Assembly: GCF_013409365.1 (NCBI RefSeq)
Contig: NZ_JACCBA010000001.1
Span: forward strand, 8,866,001-8,930,000
Direction: 5' to 3'
Length of the DNA: 64,000 nucleotides
From: Actinomadura luteofluorescens
Lineage (GTDB): Bacteria; Actinomycetota; Actinomycetes; Streptosporangiales; Streptosporangiaceae
Part shown: positions 21,412 through 38,477 of the stretch, piece after piece
Numbering within the stretch: position 1 is the first letter of the stretch
How the letters are laid out: every line of letters begins with the position of its first letter
Translations under genes and position numbers: made by a program
Notes under the pieces: model-generated
Told to the model about the DNA's origin: nothing
What the model saw: only the letters and a program-made list of their open reading frames with translations
Databases searched by the model: none

Positions 21412-23894
21412 TGCGGGCCCCGCTTTCCTGGCTGCGCGAGTACGTCGAGCTCCCGGCCGACGTCACGGGCCGCGCGCTGGCCGCCGAGCTGATCGCGGCG
21501 GGCCTGGAGGTCGAGACGGTCGAGCGGGCCGGCGCCGACATCACCGGCCCGCTCGTGGTCGGCGAGGTCCTGGAGATCGAGGAGCTGACCGGTTTCAAGA
21601 AGCCGATCCGCCACTGCCGGGTGAACGTCGGCGACGCCAACGGCACGGGGGAGCCGCAGAGCATCGTGTGCGGCGCCACCAACTTCGCGGTCGGCGACCG
21701 CGTCGTGGTCGTCCTGCCGGGCGGCGTGCTGCCCGGCGGGTTCGAGATCGGCGCCCGCAAGACCTACGGGCGGATGTCGGCGGGCATGATCTGCTCGGTG
21801 ACCGAGCTCGGGATCGGCGACGACCACAGCGGCATCCTCGTCCTGCCGCCGGACGCCCCCGTCGGCGCGGACGCGATCGAGATGCTCGGGCTGCGCGACG
21901 ACGTCCTCGACATCGCCGTGACGCCCGACCGCGGCTACGCCCTGTCCATCCGCGGCATCGCCCGCGAGGCCGCCATCGCCTACGGCGTGCCGTTCAAGGA
22001 CCCGGCGGACGTCGAGCTGCCGGCGGACGACGAGGGGGCGCAGAGTCACCCGGCGAGCATCGGCGACCCGGCCGTGTGCGACCGGTTCGTCCTGCGCGAG
22101 GTGAGCGGCTTCGACCCGGACGCGCGGACCCCGATGTGGATGCAGGTGCGCCTGCACCGCGCGGGGATGCGGCCGGTGTCGCTGGCGGTCGACATCACCA
22201 ACTACCTGATGCTGGAGCTCGGGCAGCCGCTGCACGCGTTCGACCGGGGCAAGCTGACCGGCCCGATCGTCGTGCGGCGCGCCGAGCCCGGCGAGCAGCT
22301 GGAGACGCTCGACCACGTCAAGCGGGCCCTCGACCCCGACGACATCCTCATCACCGACGCGTCGGGCCCGATCTCGATGGCCGGCACGATGGGCGGTCTC
22401 GCCACCGAGATCGACGAGCGGTCGAGCGACATGGTCGTCGAGGCCGCGCACTTCGACGCCATGGGCGTCGCCCGGATGAGCCGCCGGCACCGCCTGCACA
22501 GCGAGGCGTCCCACCGGTTCGAGCGCGGCGTCGACCGCGAGCTGCCGCTGTACGCCTCGTACCGGGCGGTGCGGATGCTGGCCGAGCTGGGCGGCGCGAA
22601 GATCGTGGCCGGTGTCACGCACGCCGAGGCGCCGGTCGAGCGGGCCGCGGTGGAGATGCCCGCCGGGCATCCCGACCGGGTGGCGGGCGTGGCCTACGGG
22701 CGGGAGGCGGTCGTCCGGCGCCTGGAGCAGGTCGGCTGCGCGGTGGCCGGCGGCGACGTGCTGACGGTGACGCCGCCGTCCTGGCGCCCCGACCTCACCG
22801 CGCCCAACGACCTCGCCGAGGAGGTCATCCGCCTGGAGGGGTACGAGAACATCCCGGCGCGGGCGCCGCGCCCGGTGGCGGGCAAGGGCCTGACCGCCGA
22901 GCAGCGGCTGCGCCGCCGGGTGGGCCGCGCGCTCGCCGGCGCCGGGTACGTGGAGGCGCTCGCCTTCCCGTTCGTCGCCGAGAAGGACCTGGACGGCCTC
23001 CAGCTCCCGGCTGACGACGCGCGCCGGCGGACGCTGCGGCTCGCGAACCCGATGTCGGAGGAGGAGCCGCTGCTGCGCACCACGCTGCTGCCGGGCCTGC
23101 TCAAGGTGCTGGCGCTCAACGTGGGACGCGGCTTCGGTGACGCCGCGCTGTTCGAGGTGGGCGTGGTGTTCCGGCCGCGCCCGGACGCCCCCGAGCGGGC
23201 GCCGCGGCTGGCCGTGGACCGCGGCCCGACGGCCGAGGAGGTCGCCGGGCTGGAGGCCGCGCTGCCGGACCAGCCGTACCGGGTCGCGGCGGTGCTGTCC
23301 GGCGACCGCGAGCCGTCCGGCTGGTGGGGCGAGGGCCGTCCGGCGCTGTGGGCGGACGCGGTCGAGGCGGCCCGCACGGTGGCCCGCGAGGTCGGCGTCG
23401 AGCTGACGGTGAAGGCCGACCAGCACGCGCCCTGGCATCCCGGCCGCTGCGCCGCGCTCTACGCCGGCGACACCCTCGTCGGGCACGCCGGTGAGCTGCA
23501 CCCGCGCGTCACGAAGGCGTACGGTCTGCCCGCGCGGTCGTGCGCGATGGAGCTGGAGCTGCGTCGCCTGGGCGAGCCGGTGACCGTCCGCGCTCCGCAC
23601 GTGTCGTCGTATCCGGTCGCGATGCAGGACGTCGCGCTGGTCGTGGACTCCGCGGTGGCGGCCGCCGAGGTCGAGGCGGCCCTGCGCGACGGTGCGGGCG
23701 AGCTCCTGGAGGCGATCCGGCTGTTCGACGTCTACACGGGCGAGCAGGTGGGGGAGGGCCGCAAGTCGCTGGCCTACTCGCTGCGGTTCCGCGCCCCCGA
23801 CCGGACGCTCACGGCCGAGGAGGCGTCGCAGGCCCGCGACGCCGCCGTGGCCGCCGCGTCCGAGCGGACCGGAGCCGTCCTGCGCGGCGCCTGA
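21411..23894 (+). CDS. pheT: Phenylalanine--tRNA ligase beta subunit
   Basis: An 827-residue partner of PheS. The N-terminal B1 domain and tRNA-binding OB fold ([28 protein letters not shown]), the B3/B4 editing module ([26 protein letters not shown]), the B5 domain ([26 protein letters not shown]), the catalytic-like core and the C-terminal anticodon-binding FDX-ACB domain ([18 protein letters not shown]) are all complete. It is translationally coupled to pheS through TGATG. Confidence 0.97.
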
Positions 23895-23906
23895 CGGAAC
23901 GCGAGC

Positions 23907-23938
23907 GTGCCCCGGACCCCGCGCGGGGTCCGGGGCAC
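23907..23938 (+). terminator. pheST terminator
   Basis: GTGCCCCGGACCCC and GGGGTCCGGGGCAC form a perfect 14-bp stem with a GCGC loop, 12 bases after the pheT stop. No T-run follows, which is normal for actinobacterial intrinsic terminators. Confidence 0.8.
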
Positions 23939-24134
23939 GTCCACGTCTCAGCCGGCGTGGCCGAGGCTCCCGTCGCGGCGTCCGGTGAGACGAGCGGGCT
24001 CATCGACACGGCCGCCACGGCGCATCAGCCGCCGCCGGCGAGCACGGCCGCGCCCTCTCCCGCACGCGTGCGGCTCCGCGGTACGTCCGGCGGACACCGG
24101 GCCGGCGGTCCCCGTCCGGAATTCTTAACGCGAC

Positions 24135-24163
24135 TTGTGTTGCGATTAGTCGCCGGGTATGCT
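24135..24163 (+). promoter_or_regulatory. Candidate promoter of the ABC-F gene
   Basis: TTGTGT (24135-24140) and TATGCT (24158-24163) are separated by 17 bases in an AT-richer stretch, about 205 bases before the ABC-F start. The -35 matches the consensus only in TTG. An in-frame ATG inside the -10 begins a 14-codon reading frame, which cannot be a leader peptide if this promoter is the one used. Confidence 0.35.
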
Positions 24164-24300
24164 CGACCGCGTCACATCGCCGCCCGGCTGGGGAGTCCAT
24201 TGAGGATCTGAGGTCCGACACCGCGCAGTGGCCGTTCTCCGGCCCGCGCACGTGACCTCAGTGCGGACTCCGACCCGCCGGGCTTTCTCATGCCCGCCGG
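24159..24300 (+). promoter_or_regulatory. Structured leader of the ABC-F gene (possible attenuator)
   Basis: The roughly 200-base leader holds CTGAGGTC (24208-24215), complementary to GACCTCAG (24254-24261), and GTCCG (24213-24217), complementary to CGGAC (24264-24268). A further stem CCGCCGGGC/GCCCGCCGG (24275-24300, one mismatch) lies downstream. A 14-codon frame, ATG 24159 to TGA 24203, ends five bases before the first arm. ABC-F resistance genes are often controlled by ribosome-mediated attenuation; this layout fits, but is unproven. Confidence 0.4.
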
Positions 24301-24369
24301 CGCGTCGCGCGATCCCGCGGTGTCTCCATGCGTCCCGCATCTCTTCTCGCTCATCATGGAGGCCGCTCA

Positions 24370-25986
24370 ATGTCATTCGCCATCGTGTGCTCGGACCTGT
24401 CGTTCGCCTGGGAGGACGGCACCGTCGTGCTGGACGGGCTGGACGCCGCGTTCGGCACGGGCCGGACGGGCCTGATCGGCGTCAACGGCTCCGGCAAGTC
24501 CACCCTGCTGAAGATCATCGCCGGCGAGCTGCGCGCCGGATCGGGCACCGTGAGCGTCGACGGGGAGATCGGCTACCTGCCGCAGAACCTCGTCCTCGAC
24601 GACGCCGCCACGGTCTCGGACCTGCTTGGCATCACCGCGACCCGCGCGGCCCTGCACGCCATCGAGCGCGGCGAGGCCACCGAGGAGAACTTCGCCGCCG
24701 TCGGGGACGACTGGGACGTCGAGGAGCGCGCCCGCGCGGAGCTCGACCGGCTCGGGCTCGGCCATCTCGACCTGGACCGCACGGTCCCGACGCTGTCGGG
24801 CGGCGAGGCCGTGATGGTCGGGCTGGCGGCGCGGTTCCTGGCCCGTCCCGACGTCCTGTTGCTGGACGAGCCGACCAACAACCTGGACCTGGACGCGCGC
24901 CACCGCCTGTACGAGGCGGTCGCGTCCTGGACGGGCGTGCTCGTCGTCGTCAGCCACGACCGGGAGCTGCTCGACCGCGTCGACGAGATCGCCGACCTGC
25001 GCGAGGGTGCCGTCCGGTCCTTCGGCGGCGGGCTGTCGGCCTACGAGGACCTGCTCGCCGTCGAGCGGGAGGCCGCGGAGCGGACGGTCAGGGCCGCCGA
25101 GACCGACCTGCGCCGCCAGAAGCGCGAACTGGAGGAGGCCCACGTCAAGCTGGCCCGGCGCAAGCGCTACGGCAACAAGATGCAGGAGAGCAAGCGCGAG
25201 CCGAAGATCGTGATGGGCGAGCGCAAGCGGCAGGCCCAGGTCTCGGCCGGCAAGCACCGCATCATGCACGAGGAGCGGCTCGCCGACGCCCGCACGCGGC
25301 TCACCGAGGCTGAGGGGGCCGTTCGCGAGGACGCCGAGATCCGCGTCGAGCTGCCCGCCACGCGCGTCCCGGCGGGCCGGACGGTGCTGACCGTGACGGG
25401 CCTGGCCGCCGCCGAGCCGGAACCCGGCACGCTGGGCGAGCTGATCGTCCGCGGGCCGGAGCGGATCGCGCTGGTCGGCCCCAACGGGTCGGGCAAGACC
25501 ACGTTCCTGCGGACGCTCGTAGGCGACCGCGTCCCCGAGGGCACGGACGTGAAGGTCGGGGTGGACGGCGTCCGGTACCTGCCCCAGCGGCTCGACGTCC
25601 TGGACGGGGAGCTCAGCGTCGCCGAGAACGTCCGCGCGCAGGCGCCGTCGGCGCCGCCGGCGCGGATCCGGGCGGGGCTCGCGCGGTTCCTGTTCCGCGG
25701 TGCGCGGGCCGACCAGCCGGCCGCGACCCTGTCGGGCGGGGAGCGGTTCCGCGCGGTGCTGGCGTCGCTGCTGCTCGCCGAGCCCGCCCCGCAGCTGCTC
25801 CTGCTGGACGAGCCGACGAACAACCTCGACATGGCCAGCGCGGCGCAGCTCTCGCAGGCCCTCGCCGCCTACGAGGGCGCTCTGGTCGTGGTCAGCCACG
25901 ACGTGCCGTTCCTGCGCACCCTCGGCATCACCCGCTGGCTGCGCATGGACCGGTCGTGCGGCCTCACCGAGGTCGAGCCGATGTAG
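24370..25986 (+). CDS. ABC-F family ATPase (ribosome protection / translation factor type)
   Basis: A 538-residue protein with two ATP-binding cassettes and no membrane domain, the ABC-F layout. Cassette 1 has GVNGSGKST (37-45), LSGGE and LLLDEPTNNLDLDAR; cassette 2 has GPNGSGKT (370-377), LSGGE and LLLDEPTNNLDMAS. A basic, helical interdomain linker between them (LRRQKRELEEAHVKLARRKR, GNKMQESKREPKIVMGERKR) is where ABC-F proteins reach the ribosomal exit-site tRNA or peptidyl-transferase centre. Relatives either give antibiotic resistance or aid translation; the linker alone does not tell which. GGAGG (24358-24362) sets ATG 24370. Confidence 0.92.
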   Translation: MSFAIVCSDLSFAWEDGTVVLDGLDAAFGTGRTGLIGVNGSGKSTLLKIIAGELRAGSGTVSVDGEIGYLPQNLVLDDAATVSDLLGITATRAALHAIERGEATEENFAAVGDDWDVEERARAELDRLGLGHLDLDRTVPTLSGGEAVMVGLAARFLARPDVLLLDEPTNNLDLDARHRLYEAVASWTGVLVVVSHDRELLDRVDEIADLREGAVRSFGGGLSAYEDLLAVEREAAERTVRAAETDLRRQKRELEEAHVKLARRKRYGNKMQESKREPKIVMGERKRQAQVSAGKHRIMHEERLADARTRLTEAEGAVREDAEIRVELPATRVPAGRTVLTVTGLAAAEPEPGTLGELIVRGPERIALVGPNGSGKTTFLRTLVGDRVPEGTDVKVGVDGVRYLPQRLDVLDGELSVAENVRAQAPSAPPARIRAGLARFLFRGARADQPAATLSGGERFRAVLASLLLAEPAPQLLLLDEPTNNLDMASAAQLSQALAAYEGALVVVSHDVPFLRTLGITRWLRMDRSCGLTEVEPM

Positions 25987-25994
25987 CGCGTGCG

Positions 25995-26030
25995 GCGGCC
26001 CCCGCGCGGATCGTTCCGCGCGGGGGCCGC
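25995..26030. terminator. Bidirectional terminator
   Basis: A perfect 16-bp stem, GCGGCCCCCGCGCGGA with TCCGCGCGGGGGCCGC, loop TCGT, between the convergent ABC-F gene and the ABC permease gene. It can serve both strands. Confidence 0.85.
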
Positions 26031-26041
26031 CTCGCCGCCGG

Positions 26042-26881
26042 TCAGGTCAGCACGCGCTTGGTGAAGGTGCGGGTCGCCGCCCAGGTCAGCAGGACCGTCC
26101 CGCCGACGATGGCGAGCATGAACGCCCACACCGGCATGTGCGGGATCTCGGGGGTGAGCGCGCTGCGCAGCCCCTCGCTCACGTACACCAGCGGGTTGAA
26201 CAGGCTGGCGATCTGCAGCCAGCGGATGTTGTCCAGCGCCGACCAGGGGTAGTAGACGCAGCCGAGCATCGTCATGGGCAGCAGGACCATGGCGAACAGC
26301 ATCTGGACCTTCTGCGGGTTCATCAGCGTGCCGAGCAGCAGCCCGCCGGACGCCGACATCAGCGCCCCGACCACCATCACCGCGATCAGCACCGGCCAGT
26401 TGTCCACGTGCACCTCGGGCGACTGGCCGTCGGCGTGGATGAACAGCACGGCGGGGAACACCAGCAGCCCGCCGATCAGGCCCTGCAGCGCCGCCGCGAT
26501 GATCTTCTGGACGGCCAGCAGCGGCACCGGGACCGGCGCCAGCGCCCGGTCGGTGATCGACTTCTGCCAGCTCAGCTCCATCATCAGCGGGAAGATCACC
26601 GCCATCATCGCCTGCATGATGATCGAGGAACCGACGAGCCCGGGCAGCAGGATGGTGGAGAACGTCGGCCCGCCCGGCCCGCCCGCCATGGCGCCGCCGC
26701 CGAGCTTCGGCAGCACGTAGGCGAACACGAACACGAACATGACCGGCTGCACCAGCACCCGGGTGAACGTCGCCAGGAAGTTCTTGCGCATGACCCGCGC
26801 CTCGCGCGCCATCATCGCGGCGAAGGTGCGGGGGACGGTGGCCCGCGCCGGCGGCGGCGGTGCCAGGACGGTGATGCTCAT
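26042..26881 (-). CDS. ABC-2 type exporter, permease subunit
   Basis: A 279-residue membrane protein with six predicted helices, for example FLATFTRVLVQPVMFVFVFAYVL, STILLPGLVGSSIIMQAMMAVIF and VLIAVMVVGALMSASGGLLLG. The LLPMTMLGCVYYPWSALDNIRWLQIASLFNPLVY-type region, seen near residues 203-235, is typical of DrrB/ABC-2 permeases. It would pair with the adjacent ATPase to export drugs or lipids. It is the third gene of a leftward marR-ATPase-permease operon, 79 bases after the ATPase stop. Confidence 0.9.
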   Translation of the reverse strand: MSITVLAPPPPARATVPRTFAAMMAREARVMRKNFLATFTRVLVQPVMFVFVFAYVLPKLGGGAMAGGPGGPTFSTILLPGLVGSSIIMQAMMAVIFPLMMELSWQKSITDRALAPVPVPLLAVQKIIAAALQGLIGGLLVFPAVLFIHADGQSPEVHVDNWPVLIAVMVVGALMSASGGLLLGTLMNPQKVQMLFAMVLLPMTMLGCVYYPWSALDNIRWLQIASLFNPLVYVSEGLRSALTPEIPHMPVWAFMLAIVGGTVLLTWAATRTFTKRVLT

Positions 26882-26960
26882 TGCTTTCCTCCATCGTGGC
26901 CACGACTCGTGACAGGAGTGGTGCTTTGGGTTGAGGCCCGTTGCTTCGGCAGGGGCGAGG

Positions 26961-27929
26961 TCAATCGCGGTAGTCCCTTCCGGTGAGGGCGAGGAAAACG
27001 GTCTCCAAACTGGGACGCAGTTGGCTGGCGTCGGTGACCCCGACGCCGGCCGCGGCCCCGATTTCCACGAGCTCGCCGAGGATGCCGTCGGGCTCGGCGG
27101 CGAACACGCGCACCTGGCCGTCGTTGATCTCGACCTTGCTGATGCCCTCCCGGTCGCCGAGGGCCTTGATCCCGTCCGGGGCGGGGGAGTCGTAGGCCAC
27201 GGTGATGACGGTGTCGGCGCCGGCGCTCGACTTGAGCTGGTCCACCGTGCCGCTGGCGAGGATCTTGCCGTGGTCGACGACCGCGACCCGGTCGCAGAGC
27301 GCCTCGGCCTCCTCCATGTAGTGCGTGGTGAGCAGGATCGTCTGCCCGCCCGCCTGGAGCCCCCGCAGCACCTCCCAGAGGTTGGTGCGGGTCTGCGGGT
27401 CGAGCCCGGCGGTCGGCTCGTCCAGGAACAGAACCTCGGGGCCGTGCATGAGGGCGCGGCAGATCATCACGCGCTTGGCCTGCCCGCCGGAGATCTCGAA
27501 CGGGTTGCCGCCGCGCTGCTCGGTGAGCCCGAACAGCTCCAGCAGATCGGCGGCGCGCTTGCGGGCGTCCCGCGCGCCGAGCCCGAAGTACCGGCCGCGG
27601 AACTCCAGGTTCTCGGCGACGGTGAGGTCGCTGTCGAGGGTGTTGTTCTGCGAGACGACGCCGATGCGGCGCTTGATCTCGACGGCGTCCCGGACGACGT
27701 CCAGGCCGGACACGCTGGCGGTGCCGCCGGTCGGGACGACGAGCGTGGTGAGCATGCCGATGGTGGTCGACTTGCCGGCGCCGTTCGGCCCGAGCAGGCC
27801 GAAGAACTCGCCGCGCGGGACGTCCAGGTCGATGCCCTGGACGGCGGGCACCGCGGGACGCGGACCGGACGCGGGATAGGTCTTCTCCAGACCGACCGTG
27901 CGAACGGCGGTTTCGGGGGGATGAGTCAC
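26961..27929 (-). CDS. ABC exporter ATPase subunit (DrrA-like)
   Basis: A 322-residue ATPase. Walker A is GPNGAGKST (47-55), the signature is the variant ISGGQ (146-150), Walker B is LFLDEP (167-172), and the switch His lies in LLTTHYMEEAEALCDR. The C-terminal 80 residues (DUF4162-like, VITVAYDSPAPDG to SLETVFLALTGRDYRD) are typical of daunorubicin-type exporters. The GTG start overlaps the marR stop as GTGA. The family exports antibiotics, so the operon is probably an inducible efflux system. Confidence 0.93.
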   Translation of the reverse strand: MTHPPETAVRTVGLEKTYPASGPRPAVPAVQGIDLDVPRGEFFGLLGPNGAGKSTTIGMLTTLVVPTGGTASVSGLDVVRDAVEIKRRIGVVSQNNTLDSDLTVAENLEFRGRYFGLGARDARKRAADLLELFGLTEQRGGNPFEISGGQAKRVMICRALMHGPEVLFLDEPTAGLDPQTRTNLWEVLRGLQAGGQTILLTTHYMEEAEALCDRVAVVDHGKILASGTVDQLKSSAGADTVITVAYDSPAPDGIKALGDREGISKVEINDGQVRVFAAEPDGILGELVEIGAAAGVGVTDASQLRPSLETVFLALTGRDYRD

Positions 27930-28423
27930 GCGCCGTCTCCCTTCGCTTCCCCGTCGGGGGAGTAGTTCTCGAACTTGCGGATCAACTTGAGCAGGAACCG
28001 GCGCACGGCGGCCTCGTCGTCCTCGTCGACGACGTCGTAGAGGCGGGTGAGGTCGCGGCCGATGGGACCGGACTTCTCGGCCAGGAACCGCCGCCCGGAG
28101 TCGGTGATGAGCAGCATCACGCCGCGCCGGTCCCGGTAGGAGCGCTCGCGCCGCACGTGCCCGTTGCGTTCCAGGGTGTCGACGACCGAGGTGACCGTGG
28201 CGGGGGTCACCATCAGGCGCTTGGCGACCTCGCCGGGGCGCAGGCCGTCCTCGACGACGAGCAGGCGGAGCAGGAAGAAGCCCGCCGGGCTGATGCCGTG
28301 CCGCTCGATGATGCGCCAGACGATCGGGCCCGAGAGCCGGGACGCGACACCGAAGAGCTGGCCGATCCGCCACTCCTCGATGGGCCCGAAGATCTTCAGG
28401 TCGCCGAGACCGTGGTTCTCCAT
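27926..28423 (-). CDS. MarR-family transcriptional regulator
   Basis: A 165-residue winged-helix regulator (EVAKRLMVTPATVTSVVDTLERNG is the recognition region; the wing is RRERSYRDRRGVMLLITDSGRR). It presumably represses its own operon, which continues with the ABC exporter. ATG 28423 is chosen because the promoter TTGCCA-17-TAACAT ends seven bases before it, which would make a leaderless transcript. An ATG at 28471 would give 16 more residues, but those codons lie on the promoter. Confidence 0.87.
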   Translation of the reverse strand: MENHGLGDLKIFGPIEEWRIGQLFGVASRLSGPIVWRIIERHGISPAGFFLLRLLVVEDGLRPGEVAKRLMVTPATVTSVVDTLERNGHVRRERSYRDRRGVMLLITDSGRRFLAEKSGPIGRDLTRLYDVVDEDDEAAVRRFLLKLIRKFENYSPDGEAKGDGA

Positions 28424-28430
28424 GCGAGGG

Positions 28431-28459
28431 ATGTTAGGGCACTGATGTTTAGGTGGCAA
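28431..28459 (-). promoter_or_regulatory. marR-exporter promoter
   Basis: On the minus strand TTGCCA (28459-28454) and TAACAT (28436-28431) are spaced by 17 bases, a near-consensus sigma-70 type promoter. The expected start point falls on the marR ATG, implying a leaderless mRNA. Confidence 0.6.
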
Positions 28460-28463
28460 ATCA

Positions 28464-34360
<5,897 letters not shown>

Positions 34361-34510
34361 CCCGCGGGGCGCGGCGGATACGCCGTACGCTGTTGCGGAC
34401 GCCGGCGCCGCGGCGCCCGTGCGGGTGCGTCCGTGCCGTACCCGGCAGGGGGCGGCGTGGTGAGATGGCAGTTGACCGAACGACCAGTGGTGGGAAGAAG
34501 AGGATTCTCC

Positions 34511-35929
<1,419 letters not shown>

Positions 35930-35939
35930 CCGGCGCGAC

Positions 35940-35970
35940 GGGGGCGGCCGCCGCGGTGCGGACCGCCCCC
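35940..35970 (+). terminator. Hairpin after argH
   Basis: GGGGGCGG (35940-35947) pairs with CCGCCCCC (35963-35970) ten bases after the argH stop. A TAGGCT directly after it could be the -10 of the glycosylase gene. Confidence 0.45.
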
Positions 35971-36016
35971 TAGGCTGGTCGACCGGCGAAGCTGTCCCCT
36001 AGACCACGGTGAGGCG

Positions 36017-36652
36017 ATGGACGGAGCGTTGCTGCCCCGCGATTTCTTCGACGGCCCGGTGGAGGAGGTCGCGCCCGCGCTGCTCGGGCACGTGATCAGC
36101 CACCGCACCCCGGAGGGGGAGGTCGCGGCCCGGCTCACCGAGGTGGAGGCCTACGCGGGTCCCCTGGACCCGGCCTCGCACGCCTACCGGGGCCGGACCC
36201 CGCGCAACGAGGTCATGTTCGGGCCGCCCGGGCACGTCTACGTCTACTTCACCTACGGCATGCACTTCTGCATGAATCTCGTGTGCGGGCCGGACGGGAC
36301 GTCCATGGCGGTGCTGCTCCGCGCCGGCGAGATCATCGAGGGGGAGGACGTCGCCAGGGCGCGCCGCCCCCGCTCGACCGTCCGCGACCTGGCCCGCGGC
36401 CCGGCCCGGCTCTGCCAGGCACTCGGCGTCGCACGCGAGCAGAACGGCCTGGACGTGTGCGTGCCGGGCGGGCCGATGACGGTCCGCAGGGGCGAGCCCG
36501 CCGACCCCGCGCTGATCCGCAACGGCCCCCGGACCGGCGTCAACGGCGCGAAGGAGGTCCCGTGGCGGTTCTGGATCGAGGGCGACCGCACCGTCTCGCC
36601 CTACCGCCCGCACGTCCCGCGGCAGCGCAAGAAGATCACCGCCGAGGGCTGA
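36017..36652 (+). CDS. 3-methyladenine DNA glycosylase, AAG/MPG family
   Basis: A 211-residue monofunctional glycosylase that removes alkylated purines. [25 protein letters not shown] carries the active-site Glu and the intercalating region, [14 protein letters not shown] is the central family motif and RNGPRTGVN the C-terminal one. ATG 36017 has only a weak GGTGAGG site. It sits alone between argH and tyrS; there is a short hairpin CCCGCCG/CGGCGGG at 36686-36699 behind it. Confidence 0.94.
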   Translation: MDGALLPRDFFDGPVEEVAPALLGHVISHRTPEGEVAARLTEVEAYAGPLDPASHAYRGRTPRNEVMFGPPGHVYVYFTYGMHFCMNLVCGPDGTSMAVLLRAGEIIEGEDVARARRPRSTVRDLARGPARLCQALGVAREQNGLDVCVPGGPMTVRRGEPADPALIRNGPRTGVNGAKEVPWRFWIEGDRTVSPYRPHVPRQRKKITAEG

Positions 36653-36782
36653 TCCGACGCGACCGCGAGGTCGGCCGGCGGCCGCCCCGCCGCGGCGGGC
36701 GTTGAATATCGTTGGCGTGACACCCGCCCACCGGTGCAGCCTGGTGGGTACACGGAAAAGCAAGCCGGAGACGAGGGAGACC

Positions 36783-38060
36783 GTGACCGACATCCTGGAC
36801 GATCTCGCGTGGCGCGGCCTGATCGCGCAGTCCACCGACCTGGACGAACTGCGGGCCCTGCTCGCCGCGGGACCGGTCACCCTCTATTGCGGATTCGACC
36901 CGACGGCGCCCTCGCTGCACCTCGGCAACCTCATCCAGATCCTCACCCTGCGCCGCTTCCAGAAGGCCGGGCACCGGCCGATCGGCCTGGTCGGCGGCGC
37001 CACGGGGCTGATCGGCGACCCGAGCGGCAAGAGCGCCGAACGCGTGCTGAACTCCGAGGAGACCGTCGCCGGATGGGTCGAGCGGGTCCGCGGCCAGGTG
37101 TCGGCGTTCCTCGACTTCGACGAGGGCCCGACCGCCGCGACGATGGTCAGCAACCTCGACTGGACCGGCCCCATGTCGGCCATCGAGTTCCTGCGAGACA
37201 TCGGCAAGCACTTCCCGGTCAACCGGATGCTCGCCCGCGAGACGGTCAAGGCCCGGCTCGACTCCACCGGGATGAGCTACACCGAGTTCAGCTACGTCCT
37301 GCTCCAGTCCATGGACTTCCTCGAGCTGTACCGGCGCCACGGGTGCCTTCTGCAGACCGGCGGAAGCGACCAGTGGGGCAACCTCACCGCGGGCGTCGAC
37401 CTGATCCGCCGGGTGGAGGGGGGAAGCGCGCACGCGCTGACCACGCCGCTGCTGACCAAGGCGGACGGGTCCAAGTTCGGCAAGACCGCGGGCGGCGAGA
37501 CCTACTGGCTCGACCCCGAGCTGACCTCGCCGTACGCCTTCTACCAGTTCTGGATCAACGCCGACGACCGGGACGTGGAGAAGTTCCTGAAGTTCTTCAG
37601 CTTCCGACCTCGTGAGGAGATCGAGGACCTGGCCAAGCAGGGCGCGGACCGTCCGGCCGCGCGGGCCCCGCAGCGGGCGCTCGCCGAGGAGATGACCACG
37701 CTCGTGCACGGCGCCGACGAGACCGCCCGGGTCATCGCGGCGTCCCGCGCCCTGTTCGGGCAGGGGTCACTGGAGGAGCTGGACGAGCGGACGCTGCACG
37801 CCGCCCTCTCCGAGGTGCCCCGCACGGAGGTGCCCGCGGGAGAGCTGCCGTCGGTGGTGGACCTTCTGACGGCGTCCGGCCTGTGCAAGAGCAAGTCGGA
37901 GGCTCGCCGTGCCATCGCCCAGGGCGGCGCCTACCTCAACAACGCCAAGGTCGAGTCGGAGGATGCGGTGCCGGCCGCGGCCGACCTGCTCCAGGGGCGC
38001 TTCCTCGTCCTGCGGCGCGGCAAGCGCAACGTGGGCGGCGTCGAGGTGACCGCCTCCTGA
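36783..38060 (+). CDS. tyrS: Tyrosine--tRNA ligase
   Basis: A 425-residue class I synthetase. The HIGH-like motif is HLGN (SLHLGNLIQ), the tyrosine pocket includes YCGFDPTAPS and QTGGSDQWGN, and the KMSKS loop is KFGKT. A C-terminal S4 RNA-binding domain (SKSEARRAIAQGGAYLNN) grips tRNA-Tyr. GTG 36783 is set by a GAGGGAGA tract. I looked for a T-box upstream and found no TGG-ACC bulge. Confidence 0.96.
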   Translation: MTDILDDLAWRGLIAQSTDLDELRALLAAGPVTLYCGFDPTAPSLHLGNLIQILTLRRFQKAGHRPIGLVGGATGLIGDPSGKSAERVLNSEETVAGWVERVRGQVSAFLDFDEGPTAATMVSNLDWTGPMSAIEFLRDIGKHFPVNRMLARETVKARLDSTGMSYTEFSYVLLQSMDFLELYRRHGCLLQTGGSDQWGNLTAGVDLIRRVEGGSAHALTTPLLTKADGSKFGKTAGGETYWLDPELTSPYAFYQFWINADDRDVEKFLKFFSFRPREEIEDLAKQGADRPAARAPQRALAEEMTTLVHGADETARVIAASRALFGQGSLEELDERTLHAALSEVPRTEVPAGELPSVVDLLTASGLCKSKSEARRAIAQGGAYLNNAKVESEDAVPAAADLLQGRFLVLRRGKRNVGGVEVTAS

Positions 38061-38070
38061 AAGGCCTTCC

Positions 38071-38105
38071 GACAGCCCGCCCGGACCCTCTCCGGGCGGG
38101 CTGTC
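38071..38105 (+). terminator. tyrS terminator
   Basis: GACAGCCCGCCCGGA and TCCGGGCGGGCTGTC form a perfect 15-bp stem with a CCCTC loop, 10 bases after tyrS and ahead of the rRNA promoters. Confidence 0.9.
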
Positions 38106-38230
38106 GTCATGAGGAGGGCAAACTTCGGTAGATACACGTCACAGTGCGGTTACGACGGCCCGCGACGGGGCATGGTTCGAAGACTGAAAACAGTAGATGA
38201 CCTGCGGATTCAAGCTCCTCCAGGGCTGAT

Positions 38231-38259
38231 TTGACGGTCCTGGCGGCGGGACCTAATGT
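38231..38259 (+). promoter_or_regulatory. rRNA promoter candidate 1
   Basis: TTGACG (38231-38236), 17-base spacer, TAATGT (38254-38259). Both hexamers are close to consensus, and the site lies upstream of all rRNA sequence. Confidence 0.65.
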
Positions 38260-38384
38260 TCTACACGCCCCACGGGGGAGCGGGACGCCGACAGGCGGCC
38301 GGCCCCGAGGGGAAACCTCAACAGACCCGGACGGGTGCGCTACGCTGCGCCCAAAAGGGACTAACGAGGCCGAGCCGCCCGAAG

Positions 38385-38414
38385 TTGGTTAAACCAGGAC
38401 GGATCGGGTACGAT
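38385..38414 (+). promoter_or_regulatory. rRNA promoter candidate 2
   Basis: TTGGTT (38385-38390), 18-base spacer, TACGAT (38409-38414). Multiple tandem promoters before rRNA operons are usual in actinobacteria. Confidence 0.5.
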
Positions 38415-38477
38415 TGAAGGGTTGCCCCGGAGCCGGGGGCCGCGAGAGCGGGGTCCGGCGCGGTGGGTGTCCGTTTC

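Noticed and set aside
36700..36782. T-box riboswitch before tyrS
   Set aside because: GGGTACACGG resembles part of a T-box, but the TGG-ACC bulge and the required stems are absent.
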